Source: JBBQZP01 sp038207585
GTDB taxonomy: Bacteria; Pseudomonadota; Alphaproteobacteria; Rhodobacterales; Rhodobacteraceae
DNA length: 64,000 nt
Direction: 5' to 3'
Assembly (NCBI GenBank): GCA_038207585.1
Contig: JBBQZP010000004.1
Location: forward strand, 62,001-126,000
The translations under genes were made by a program, and so were the position numbers. The notes beneath the pieces were generated by a model. The model did not search any database, was not told where the DNA came from, and saw only the letters and a program-made list of their open reading frames with translations. Of this stretch, positions 50,751-57,979 are shown piece after piece (the first letter of the stretch is position 1; each line of letters opens with the position of its first letter).

Positions 50751-51593
50751 TCAGTTGGTGCAGGCAATCTCGGTCTCGACCATTTCCGCACCTTTGCGGG
50801 TTTTGATCGTGCAAACCTTGTCTGGTGTCACAGCCGCAACTTCCTGCTTTTCAATCCCGAGAAGGGTCTGGCTGTTCACTTCGACCAGGTTTGTATCCGT
50901 CATCCCGTCATTCGCACCCACCAGCGACAGGGTCAGACGCCCCGTTGCCTGAGCCTGCGCCAGACGTGCAACCTGCTCGCGGGATGCTTCAACCGTCACC
51001 GTGCTGGGCACGCCTTCGGTAAGCCCACGGTCGCCGTTGGTCGATTGGTCGACAGCGATGATCGCAACAGAAGATTCGATCAGCCGCGTCACATCGCCAC
51101 CAGCGTCCGACACACTGCCGGTCCAATAGACGTCGACAATCTCGCCCGGGTTCAGAAAGGCGCCCGAGGTAGCGTCGACCTTGATCGTGTAGGCGCGCAT
51201 GCCTGCCGCGAGTTGAGCCGTCAGACCCGCCTGTTCGCCCGGCTCGGTCACCTTGACCGCCAGAACCGGTTCGAACTTTTCGACCTGGCGCAGAACGTAG
51301 CGCGGCTTGTTGATGTTTACCGGGAACAGCAGGGCTTCGTCCTGGAAAACTCCATCAGGCAATGCCGATTTCGGCCAGTAAATTTTTTGAACGTCTTCTT
51401 TCGTCAGTGCATCACCGTATTTCAGCGGCTTGTTGACGACATACACTTCGACCAGCGGCCCGATCTTGGCCCGCAAAGCCTGCTCCTGTGCAAGTGCCGA
51501 GGCGTTCTTTTCGACATACCCCTGCACCATGTAAACGGCGAAACCTGCAAGTGCCAGGCCAACCACCAGAACCAGTCCAAACATCATACGCAT
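50751..51593 (-). CDS. cpaB: Tad pilus protein CpaB/RcpC
   Basis: A 280-residue periplasmic protein with one N-terminal membrane anchor (FGLVLVVGLALAGFAVYMV). A SAF domain follows (VYVVNKPLKYGDALTKEDVQ), then the RcpC/CpaB C-terminal region with TSGAFLNPGEIVDVYWTGS and VTVEASREQVARLAQAQATG. CpaB helps secretin assembly or binds peptidoglycan. AGGGG six bases before ATG 51593. Two C-terminal cysteines (CTI, IACTN) may form a disulfide. Confidence 0.93.
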   Translation of the reverse strand: MRMMFGLVLVVGLALAGFAVYMVQGYVEKNASALAQEQALRAKIGPLVEVYVVNKPLKYGDALTKEDVQKIYWPKSALPDGVFQDEALLFPVNINKPRYVLRQVEKFEPVLAVKVTEPGEQAGLTAQLAAGMRAYTIKVDATSGAFLNPGEIVDVYWTGSVSDAGGDVTRLIESSVAIIAVDQSTNGDRGLTEGVPSTVTVEASREQVARLAQAQATGRLTLSLVGANDGMTDTNLVEVNSQTLLGIEKQEVAAVTPDKVCTIKTRKGAEMVETEIACTN

Positions 51594-51613
51594 TGCAGTC
51601 CCCTTACCCAATT

Positions 51614-51635
51614 CGGCACCATATTTTTGGTGCCG
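51614..51635 (-). promoter_or_regulatory. Stem-loop between flp1 and cpaB
   Basis: cggcacca and tggtgccg (51614-51621, 51628-51635) form a perfect 8-bp stem around tatttt. Lacking a T-run after it on the minus strand, it looks like a partial attenuator or mRNA-stabilising stem that raises pilin over downstream products, as is common behind major-pilin genes. Confidence 0.55.
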
Positions 51636-51652
51636 ATCCTATGTCCTGACGC

Positions 51653-51841
51653 CTATTGCCCGGCGTCAACGTCAATCGAGGCAACGGCATCCGACAGATT
51701 TGATCCGACGTTTTGTGCGCCATTACCAATTTTTGCCATTACGCCGAATCCGATTCCGACGATTGCAGCAGTAAGAACCACCCAATCGACGGTGACCGCG
51801 CCGCTTTCGCATTTGATGAATCGCTTGATCTTATTCGGCAT
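51653..51841 (-). CDS. flp: Flp-family type IVb pilin 1
   Basis: A 62-residue prepilin: short basic leader MPNKIKRFIKCESG, then the cleavage site G/AVTVDW and the hydrophobic helix VVLTAAIVGIGFGVMAKIG, with a short polar tail. It is the copy nearest cpaB and the most diverged from the other four (Cys in leader, GNGAQNVGSNLSDAV tail). Processed by the A24 peptidase and assembled into the pilus. Confidence 0.92.
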   Translation of the reverse strand: MPNKIKRFIKCESGAVTVDWVVLTAAIVGIGFGVMAKIGNGAQNVGSNLSDAVASIDVDAGQ

Positions 51842-51987
51842 GTCATTCCCTTTACTTCTTAGTCATTTCAACAATCCAAACTTCAACTCACTAAGGCATT
51901 AAAAAATGGCAAAAATATGCCGTTTTACCCGATTTGACCCTCTTTCGCGTCACGTTTGCAAAGGGCCGCAATCGGGCTGGCAACAAA

Positions 51988-52173
51988 TCAGATACCCGTC
52001 ACCTGCATGGCGCCCACTTCATCCGAGATTGTATCAGCTGCCGTAACCAGGCCCGATGTGAGCGACGTCATGACGACAATGCCCAATGCAACGATGCCAG
52101 CGGTCAGCGCGACCCAATCAACGGTGATTGCACCGCAGTCATCTTTCAGAAAAGTCTTGACGGTATTCAACAT
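51988..52173 (-). CDS. flp: Flp-family type IVb pilin 2
   Basis: A 61-residue prepilin starting MLNTVKTFLKDDCG, cleavage site G/AITVDW, helix VALTAGIVALGIVVMTSL, tail ending GAMQVTGI. ATG 52173 matches the paralogues' starts; an in-frame ATG four codons upstream is possible. Diverged from the others mainly in the leader (DDCG) and tail. Confidence 0.9.
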   Translation of the reverse strand: MLNTVKTFLKDDCGAITVDWVALTAGIVALGIVVMTSLTSGLVTAADTISDEVGAMQVTGI

Positions 52174-52320
52174 GATATACACCATTTTCCATGAGCGTTT
52201 TGCTCGATGTGGCCATTACGCAGGGGAAAAGAGACTTAATTGCGGAAAGACACGGGTTATGGCGTGATCATTTTGCGCCCGAAAATGGCATTTAAAGAAT
52301 TCGTAGAACGCAAACGAATA

Positions 52321-52355
52321 AAAAAGACCGCACCCCAAAGGGATGCGATCTTTTT
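52321..52355 (-). terminator. Intrinsic terminator after flp3
   Basis: On the minus strand aaaaagatcgcatcc pairs with gggtgcggtctttttt (two G-U pairs) around ctttg, ending in a run of T. The stem covers 52321-52335 and 52341-52355, 20 bp after the flp3 stop. A complete intrinsic terminator, so flp3 is transcribed on its own. Confidence 0.85.
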
Positions 52356-52375
52356 GATTTTCAGCAGGATCCAGA

Positions 52376-52570
52376 TTACTGGCCCGCAGTTACCGAAATC
52401 GCGCCGACTTCCGACGAGATATTTTCGGCAAGCGCGCCAACACCGGTGGTGACCGAGTTCATGACCAGGAAGCCCAGGGCAACCACGGCTGCGGTCAGCA
52501 CAACCCAGTCAACAGTCACGGCACCGGATTCGTCGTTCTTGAAGTTCTTGAAGATGCTCAGCAGTTTCAT
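52376..52570 (-). CDS. flp: Flp-family type IVb pilin 3
   Basis: A 64-residue prepilin: MKLLSIFKNFKNDESG, cleavage G/AVTVDW, helix VVLTAAVVALGFLVMNSV, tail TTGVGALAENISSEVG then AISVTAGQ. AAGGA seven bases before the ATG. Nearly identical in protein and DNA to flp5, marking a recent duplication. Flanked by its own terminator. Confidence 0.93.
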   Translation of the reverse strand: MKLLSIFKNFKNDESGAVTVDWVVLTAAVVALGFLVMNSVTTGVGALAENISSEVGAISVTAGQ

Positions 52571-52740
52571 TTCGCGTTCCTTTTTCCTACCCGACACCAC
52601 GCCAGGACTGACCCTGTTTCACCATGCAATCGTGACCGGATTGGGGAACGTATGTGGCGTAGATCGGGCCGTTTCAAAATCTTTGGAAACATTCGAAACG
52701 CATTATACTCAAATGAGGAACGACCTGGGTAGAATGAGAA

Positions 52741-52766
52741 ATGCCGCAACCCTTGGATTGCGGCAT
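52741..52766 (-). terminator. Hairpin terminator after flp4
   Basis: atgccgcaacc and ggattgcggcat (52741-52766) form an about 10-bp stem on the minus strand with one G-U pair, then ttctcattct. It lies 45 bp after the flp4 stop and ends that transcript before flp3. Confidence 0.65.
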
Positions 52767-52810
52767 CCGGCTATGCGATAACGGGTTTCGCTATCGCGAC
52801 AAGCAGATCT

Positions 52811-53005
52811 TTATTGATTGGTGTTAACCGACACATTCGCAACTTCGGCCGAGATCTTTTCCGCAAGATCGCCAAGGCCTTCGCGGATGGGGTTCATGAC
52901 CGCAAAGCCAAGGGCCACAACAGCTGCCGTCAGAACAACCCAATCCACCGTGACAGCGCCGGATTCGTCGTTCTTGAAGGACTTAAATGTAGATACCAGT
53001 TTCAT
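52811..53005 (-). CDS. flp: Flp-family type IVb pilin 4
   Basis: A 64-residue prepilin: MKLVSTFKSFKNDESG, cleavage G/AVTVDW, helix VVLTAAVVALGFAVMNPI, tail REGLGDLAEKISAEVA ending SVNTNQ. GGAG seven bases before ATG 53005; a GTG one codon earlier is possible. Same leader and helix as flp3 and flp5 but with a different, more charged tail. A TTAA-N7-TTAA site lies 95 bp upstream. Confidence 0.92.
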   Translation of the reverse strand: MKLVSTFKSFKNDESGAVTVDWVVLTAAVVALGFAVMNPIREGLGDLAEKISAEVANVSVNTNQ

Positions 53006-53099
53006 CACTCATCTCCAATGACACAATGTGGCGGCAGATCGCCAACATTGCGGCAAAAGAACAGCCAATCATGGCAGGAATGTGTTCGACTGTGGTCAA

Positions 53100-53114
53100 T
53101 TAAGTGTCTGTTAA
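53100..53114. promoter_or_regulatory. Consensus CtrA-type site TTAA-N7-TTAA upstream of flp4
   Basis: ttaa gtgtctg ttaa fits the CtrA full-site consensus exactly and is 95 bp upstream of the flp4 start, in the region expected for a promoter. CtrA controls the pilin promoter in Caulobacter and motility-type genes in Rhodobacterales. Only this pilin has a full site; weaker half-matches lie before flp5 (near 53610). Confidence 0.5.
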
Positions 53115-53184
53115 TACAAGAAATTGAAACAATCTTGAAAGATTGTTCCTTGCGGGTGGTATGTCGATGTTCCGAGGGTCAGAC

Positions 53185-53214
53185 GCGGGTCGCAACCGGA
53201 AGATTGCAACCCGC
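53185..53214 (-). terminator. Hairpin after flp5
   Basis: gcgggtcgcaa (53185-53195) and ttgcaacccgc (53204-53214) form an 11-bp stem with one mismatch/wobble, 30 bp after the flp5 stop. No T-run; may end or stabilise the transcript before flp4. Confidence 0.55.
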
Positions 53215-53244
53215 TGTTTTGGCGGCAGATGCCGCCTTGGGCTA

Positions 53245-53433
53245 TTACTGGCCCGAAGTCACAGAGATCGCGCCGACTTCCGACGAGATGTTTTCGGCAA
53301 GCGCACCAACGCCGGTCGTCACCGAGTTCATGACCAGGAAGCCCAGGGCAACCACGGCTGCGGTCAGCACGACCCAGTCAACAGTCACGGCACCGGATTC
53401 GTCGTTCGCGAAGTTTTTGAAGATGTTCAGCAT
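53245..53433 (-). CDS. flp: Flp-family type IVb pilin 5
   Basis: A 62-residue prepilin: MLNIFKNFANDESG, cleavage G/AVTVDW, helix VVLTAAVVALGFLVMNSV, tail TTGVGALAENISSEVG then AISVTSGQ. From the cleavage site to the tail it differs from flp3 by a single residue (S for A near the end). It is the outermost pilin gene of the locus, divergent from the lytic transglycosylase gene. Confidence 0.93.
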   Translation of the reverse strand: MLNIFKNFANDESGAVTVDWVVLTAAVVALGFLVMNSVTTGVGALAENISSEVGAISVTSGQ

Positions 53434-53798
53434 GATATGGTCCTATCTAGGGTTGATACACAAGTTATGGCAGCCTTGGGTTCGCTTCGTTCCGGCCTCT
53501 GTTCCGGTCCATTCCCGTTCGGCATGTGGTGATAAAGCAGGTCAAACGTGGCCGCATTGGGCCGCCAATCGGGCTTTTTCGGAAAAATTGCAGAAATTTC
53601 GAAAAATCTCTTAAGTCAATGAATTGTATGAGTAATAAATTTCACTCAGCCTTTGGTGGCAATCCGATCCGGCGCAAAAGTGAGGGTTTTGTGCCAGAAT
53701 TGGGCAAAATGGCCATGATTGGCGGTCAGTTTTCTGGCCTTTGAAGGAAATTTTTGCAAGGCTGTGATCAAGAACAACAAAAGACAGGCAACCGCAAA
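53434..53798. other. 365-bp AT-richer divergent region, no gene
   Basis: Between flp5 and the lytic transglycosylase gene no coding sequence is supported. Base composition falls well below that of flanking genes, with A/T runs near 53575-53640. It should hold the flp5 and transglycosylase promoters. A partial CtrA-like match (ttaagtcaatgaatt near 53611) is seen; nothing else is recognised. Confidence 0.6.
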
Positions 53799-54683
53799 AT
53801 GCGGATCGTAGCAGTAGTGATCTTCGCGGGGCTGACGCTCGCCGCGCCCTTCGGGCTGCGGGCCGAAGTTGTGGCGCAGGACAACTTTACCTTCAAACGT
53901 CTCAAGGCGCCCGGTGCGGGTGGTTTTGCGGGCAAGCGTATCACGGTGCAGATCGACCCCGCCGAACAGGCGCGCAGGCTGGCGGTGCCGGAAAAGCCCG
54001 ATGCAATCGAAAAGGCGGTGGCTGAAGCCGTGGCCGCCCCCGATGGCAGCATCTCGCGGCCGACGTCCCCTGCGGCGCCCGGTGCCTCGCGCTATGGCTG
54101 GTTCTGGGATATCGTGCCACCAGCGCGCGACTCTGTCTCGGGCCGCTACACACTTGCGATGGCGACGTTAAGTCAGGGCCCGGGGGGGAAATCGGTCGCA
54201 GCTCCGCGCTTGCAGCAGATGCAGACGCTGGCCTCCAACTATGGCACCGAAATCCTGAAGGCGACGATTGGCACCGAAGTGTCGCCCGCGCTGGTTCTTG
54301 CGGTGATCGGGATTGAAAGTGCGGGCAAGGTTGATGCGCTCAGTTCGGCCGGCGCGCAGGGGTTGATGCAGCTTATTCCCGCGACGGCGGAACGGTTTGG
54401 CGTCACGGATTCCAAGGATGCGACCCAGAACATCAAGGGCGGCGTGGCCTATCTGAATTGGCTGATGAAGCGGTTCGACCATGATCCGCTGATGGTGATC
54501 GCCGCCTACAACGCGGGCGAGGGGGCGATTGACGCGAATTCCGGCGTGCCGCCTTTTGCCGAGACGCGCGATTATGTGCCCAAGGTGCTGGCGGCGTGGC
54601 AGGTGGCGCAGGGGCTGTGCGCGTCACCGCCCGAGTTGGTCAGCGACCCTTGCGTGTTCAAGATCATCTCGGCCAGCAACTAG
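53799..54683 (+). CDS. Lytic transglycosylase (SLT domain) at the Tad locus
   Basis: A 294-residue exported protein: signal peptide (MRIVAVVIFAGLTLAAPFGLRA), an Ala/Pro-rich linker, and an SLT domain (about 150-270) with the catalytic Glu in LAVIGIESAGKVDA, then SSAGAQGLMQLIPATAERFG, GVAYLNWLMKRF and IAAYNAGEGAI. It cuts peptidoglycan to 1,6-anhydro products. Divergent from the pilin array, it probably opens the wall for the pilus, by analogy with transglycosylases of type II/IV systems. ATG 53799 gives the intact signal peptide. Confidence 0.92.
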   Translation: MRIVAVVIFAGLTLAAPFGLRAEVVAQDNFTFKRLKAPGAGGFAGKRITVQIDPAEQARRLAVPEKPDAIEKAVAEAVAAPDGSISRPTSPAAPGASRYGWFWDIVPPARDSVSGRYTLAMATLSQGPGGKSVAAPRLQQMQTLASNYGTEILKATIGTEVSPALVLAVIGIESAGKVDALSSAGAQGLMQLIPATAERFGVTDSKDATQNIKGGVAYLNWLMKRFDHDPLMVIAAYNAGEGAIDANSGVPPFAETRDYVPKVLAAWQVAQGLCASPPELVSDPCVFKIISASN

Positions 54684-54694
54684 CGCAAGCGGAG

Positions 54695-54715
54695 GCCCCG
54701 GATCAGGTCCGGGGC
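54695..54715. terminator. Bidirectional hairpin between convergent genes
   Basis: gccccgga (54695-54702) and tccggggc (54708-54715) pair around tcagg, 11 bp from both the transglycosylase stop and the CoA-transferase stop. No T-run. Confidence 0.55.
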
Positions 54716-54726
54716 TGCGGCGCGGA

Positions 54727-55350
54727 TCAGACGAGCGTCGCCTCGGTTGCGGCGCGCAATTCAGCCTCGGTTACACCATCGGCGAGTTCGACCAGTTTCA
54801 GGCCGCCCGCCACCACATCCAGCACGCCAAGGTTGGTGATGATCCGGTCGACCACGCCCTTGCCCGTCAGCGGCAGGGTGCAGGCGCGCAAAACCTTGGA
54901 CTCGCCGTGTTTGGACGTGTGATCCATCACCACCACCACGCGGCCCACACCGGCAACCAGATCCATCGCGCCGCCCATGCCCTTGACCAGTTTGCCGGGG
55001 ATCATCCAGTTCGCAAGGTCGCCATTCTCGGCCACCTCCATCGCGCCCAGAATAGCCATCGCGATCTTGCCGCTGCGGATCATCGCGAAACTTTGCGCAG
55101 AATCGAAAAACGCGGTTTGCGGCAGTTCGGTGATGGTCTGCTTGCCTGCGTTGATCAGATCGGCGTCTTCCTCGCCCTCAAGCGGAAACGGCCCCATGCC
55201 CAGCATCCCGTTTTCCCATTGCAGCGTCACCTCGATGCCCTCCGGGATGTAGTTGCTGACCAGCGTCGGGATGCCGATGCCGAGGTTGACATACCAGCCG
55301 TCCTGAAGCTCTTGCGCCGCGCGGGCGGCCATTTGGTTGCGATCCCACAT
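54727..55350 (-). CDS. scoB: 3-oxoacid CoA-transferase subunit B
   Basis: A 207-residue subunit. The catalytic glutamate is in TLQWENGMLGMG, and GIGIPTLVSNYIPEG and GKGVVDRIITNLGVLDV are family blocks. With subunit A it moves CoA from succinyl-CoA to 3-oxoacids such as acetoacetate or 3-oxoadipate. Acetoacetate:succinyl-CoA transferase is the common assignment in this size class; PcaJ is an alternative. Two bases separate it from the upstream subunit A gene. Confidence 0.9.
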   Translation of the reverse strand: MWDRNQMAARAAQELQDGWYVNLGIGIPTLVSNYIPEGIEVTLQWENGMLGMGPFPLEGEEDADLINAGKQTITELPQTAFFDSAQSFAMIRSGKIAMAILGAMEVAENGDLANWMIPGKLVKGMGGAMDLVAGVGRVVVVMDHTSKHGESKVLRACTLPLTGKGVVDRIITNLGVLDVVAGGLKLVELADGVTEAELRAATEATLV

Positions 55351-55352
55351 GA

Positions 55353-56051
55353 TCAGGATGCCTTTCGGGTGGTGCGCTGTTCGATGCGCTTTTCATGGTC
55401 GCCCTGCACGATGCGGTGCACATAGATGCCGGGCAGGTGGATCGTGTCGGGGTCAAGCGATCCCATCGGCACGATCTCTTCCACCTCGGCCACGCAGATC
55501 TTGCCGCAACTGGCGGCGGGCGGGTTGAAATTCCGCGCGGTCTTGCGGAACACAAGGTTGCCCGACGGATCGGCCTTCCACGCCTTGACGATGGACAGGT
55601 CGGCCACGATGCCGCGTTCCAGAATGTAATCCTGCCCGTCGAAATTCATCACCGGTTTGCCCTCGGCAATCACCGTGCCGACGCCGGTTTTGGTGTAAAA
55701 GCCCGGAATGCCCGCGCCACCGGCTCGCATCCGTTCGGCGAGCGTGCCTTGCGGGTTGAATTCCAGCTCCAACTCTCCCGACAGATACTGGCGCATGAAT
55801 TCGGCGTTTTCGCCGACATAGGAGGACATCATCTTCTTGACCTGACGGGATTCCAGCAAAACCCCAAGCCCGAACCCGTCAACGCCCGCGTTGTTCGAGG
55901 CAACCGTCAGGTTTTTCGTGCCCGCATCACGGATCGCCGCGATCAGCAGTTCGGGGATGCCGCACAGCCCGAAACCGCCTGCGGCAATCAGCATGCCGTC
56001 AAACAGAACCCCGTCCAGTGCGGCTGCGGCATTGTCATAGATCTTTTTCAT
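55353..56051 (-). CDS. scoA: 3-oxoacid CoA-transferase subunit A
   Basis: A 232-residue subunit starting MKKIYDNAAAALDGVLFDGM, with AAGGFGLCGIPELLI, LTVASNNAGVDGFGLG and GTLAERMRAGGAGIPGFYTKTGVGT, all typical of the alpha subunit. GGAGGGG precedes ATG 56051. It forms an obvious two-gene operon with scoB. Confidence 0.92.
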   Translation of the reverse strand: MKKIYDNAAAALDGVLFDGMLIAAGGFGLCGIPELLIAAIRDAGTKNLTVASNNAGVDGFGLGVLLESRQVKKMMSSYVGENAEFMRQYLSGELELEFNPQGTLAERMRAGGAGIPGFYTKTGVGTVIAEGKPVMNFDGQDYILERGIVADLSIVKAWKADPSGNLVFRKTARNFNPPAASCGKICVAEVEEIVPMGSLDPDTIHLPGIYVHRIVQGDHEKRIEQRTTRKAS

Positions 56052-56175
56052 GAACCGACCCCTCCGGCATGGTCTGCGCCCGTTGTGCCCAAGGGGCATG
56101 GGGCTGTCAATCGCCGCAGTGCAGCACGACACCAAGACTTTACCCGGCCTTCAAAGCAAGTATGGTGCGGCCCGG

Positions 56176-56259
<84 letters not shown>

Positions 56260-56267
56260 GTTCGACA

Positions 56268-57314
56268 CTAGAGCAAGGCAACCTGCAGGTCGGTGCCCAG
56301 TTGCAGGCTGTCGTCGGCGACGTTCAGGATGGTCAGCGTCATGCCAAGGAAGCGGACAACGGCATTGTCCCCGGTGTAATCGACGTTGAACGACACAGTG
56401 GTCTTATCCGGTGCAAAGACGCGGACGTGATCCACGCCGTCCTGCCAATCGCTAATGGTGTCATTGCCGTCGCCAGCCTTGAAGTGGAAATAATCCGCCC
56501 CGGTCGCGCCAACAAGGCGGTCGTTGCCGGTGCCCCCTGTCAGGGTGTCATTGCCGCTGCCGCCGTTCAGTATGTCGTTGTTCGTTCCGCCGTAAAGCTT
56601 GTCAAACCCGCTGGAGCCGACAACCAGATCGTTTCCGGCATCGCCATAGACCAGATCATTGCTCTCATTTCCATTCACGGTGTCTTTGCCCAAGCCGCCA
56701 TAAACCGTGTCAAAGCCGGTCTGGCCGCTGACACTGTCATTGCCCGCATCGCCCCAGGCGACATCATTCGCGCCACCAGCGAAGATGCGGTCATTCCCCG
56801 TGCTGCCATACAAGCGGTCAGCGCCACCGCTGGACAGGATCATATCATTGCCCGGCCCGCCATAGATCGTATCGTTTCCATTGGCCGAGGTGATGCGGTC
56901 ATTGCCATATCCGCCCGTCAGATAGCTAGCCCCACCGATGACGTCGATGAAGTCGTTGCCAGACAGCAGGCTGCGCAAAAGCGCTGCGTCATCTGCTGTC
57001 GATGCCGTGGCGAAGGCCGCGAAAAAATTGGCGGGCGCACGCGAAATGTCGACAATGTAATCCTGTTGGCCGGTGGTTTTCAGCGTGGCCCAAGCCAGCA
57101 CGGGTCCCGAAGCTCCGAGGTCGGTCCCGAATAGGTGCGGATCAAACGTCGAATCCGCCGGTGTGTCGATCCGAACACGGTCTACATAGGTGTAAACGCC
57201 ACCGCCATTGCGCAGGCCGATGCCGGTGATCCCGTCACCCAGCAGAACGGCCGGACCGAATCCGAACGAAAAAACCCTGAAATCAATGGAATCCTGGAAG
57301 AAAACCTGTGCCAT
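56268..57314 (-). CDS. RTX/hemolysin-type calcium-binding protein
   Basis: A 348-residue protein. The N-terminal 125 residues (MAQVFFQDSIDFRVFSFG onward) match no family I recognise. From about 130 to 285 there are roughly 14-16 imperfect RTX nonapeptides (GGYGNDRIT, GGPGNDMIL, GDAGNDSVS, GGSGNDTLT, GGTGNDRLV), which bind calcium as a beta-roll. A C-terminal block GADYFHFKAGDGNDTISDW resembles the serralysin/M10 C-terminal region used as type I secretion signal. No type I transporter gene is near. GGAG eight bases before ATG 57314. It ends 8 bp from the 3' end of tRNA-Leu on the opposite strand. Confidence 0.85.
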   Translation of the reverse strand: MAQVFFQDSIDFRVFSFGFGPAVLLGDGITGIGLRNGGGVYTYVDRVRIDTPADSTFDPHLFGTDLGASGPVLAWATLKTTGQQDYIVDISRAPANFFAAFATASTADDAALLRSLLSGNDFIDVIGGASYLTGGYGNDRITSANGNDTIYGGPGNDMILSSGGADRLYGSTGNDRIFAGGANDVAWGDAGNDSVSGQTGFDTVYGGLGKDTVNGNESNDLVYGDAGNDLVVGSSGFDKLYGGTNNDILNGGSGNDTLTGGTGNDRLVGATGADYFHFKAGDGNDTISDWQDGVDHVRVFAPDKTTVSFNVDYTGDNAVVRFLGMTLTILNVADDSLQLGTDLQVALL

Positions 57315-57410
57315 GGCGTCAGCTCCAATAAGATCATTCAATTGCGCGGAAATTAGACCTCATTTCATGGTCTGGCAATCGGATTTGTCCCATCAGATTT
57401 GGGTGCGCCG

Positions 57411-57875
57411 TCACGCCCCGCCGTCCTTCACCGCCTCCATCGCGACATAGGTCGAGGTACTGGCAACATGCGGCAGCGACGACAGTTTTTCCCCCAGTAC
57501 GCGGCGGTAATCCTGAATGTCCTCGCAGCGCACTTTCAGCAGATAATCAAAGCGGCTGGCTATCATGTGGCACTCCTCGACCTCGGGCACGGCGCGCACG
57601 GCGGTGTTGAACGCCTGCAGCGCCGCCTCACGCGTGTCCGAAAGGCGCACCTCCACAAAAGCCACATGCGCAAGGCCCATCCGGGCCGGGTTCAGAAGCG
57701 CGCGGTAGCCAGTGATCACACCCGTCTCCTCCAGCCGTTTCATACGGGCCTGGGTAGGTGATTTGGAAAGCCCGATGCGGCGGGCAAGTTCGGTGGCGCT
57801 GATGCGCCCGTCCACCGCCAGAACGCGCAGAATCGCATGGTCGAAACGATCCAGATCGGCGCGGTCGTTTTGCAT
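57411..57875 (-). CDS. putR: Lrp/AsnC-family regulator, likely of putA
   Basis: A 154-residue regulator with an N-terminal winged HTH (LDRFDHAILRVLAVDGRISA, then ELARRIGLSKSPTQARMKRLEETG) and a C-terminal AsnC/RAM ligand domain (HVAFVEVRLSD, VEECHMIASRFDYLLKVR). Divergent from putA across 104 bp. In Rhodobacter capsulatus the corresponding PutR activates putA in response to proline; the same arrangement here supports that role. Confidence 0.88.
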   Translation of the reverse strand: MQNDRADLDRFDHAILRVLAVDGRISATELARRIGLSKSPTQARMKRLEETGVITGYRALLNPARMGLAHVAFVEVRLSDTREAALQAFNTAVRAVPEVEECHMIASRFDYLLKVRCEDIQDYRRVLGEKLSSLPHVASTSTYVAMEAVKDGGA

Positions 57876-57979
57876 CGTGAAACTCCGTATCAAAAGGCGG
57901 AACGGCTGCCAATGCGTCTATCATCAGGAAGACCGCCTGTCATTTCCCAAGTATGATGGGCCAAAGACAGGAGCATGTC

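Noticed and set aside
51653..53433. Regular spacing of similar sequences as a possible CRISPR or satellite array
   Set aside because: The repeated units are pilin coding sequences of about 190 bp with kept reading frames, not short direct repeats with unique spacers.
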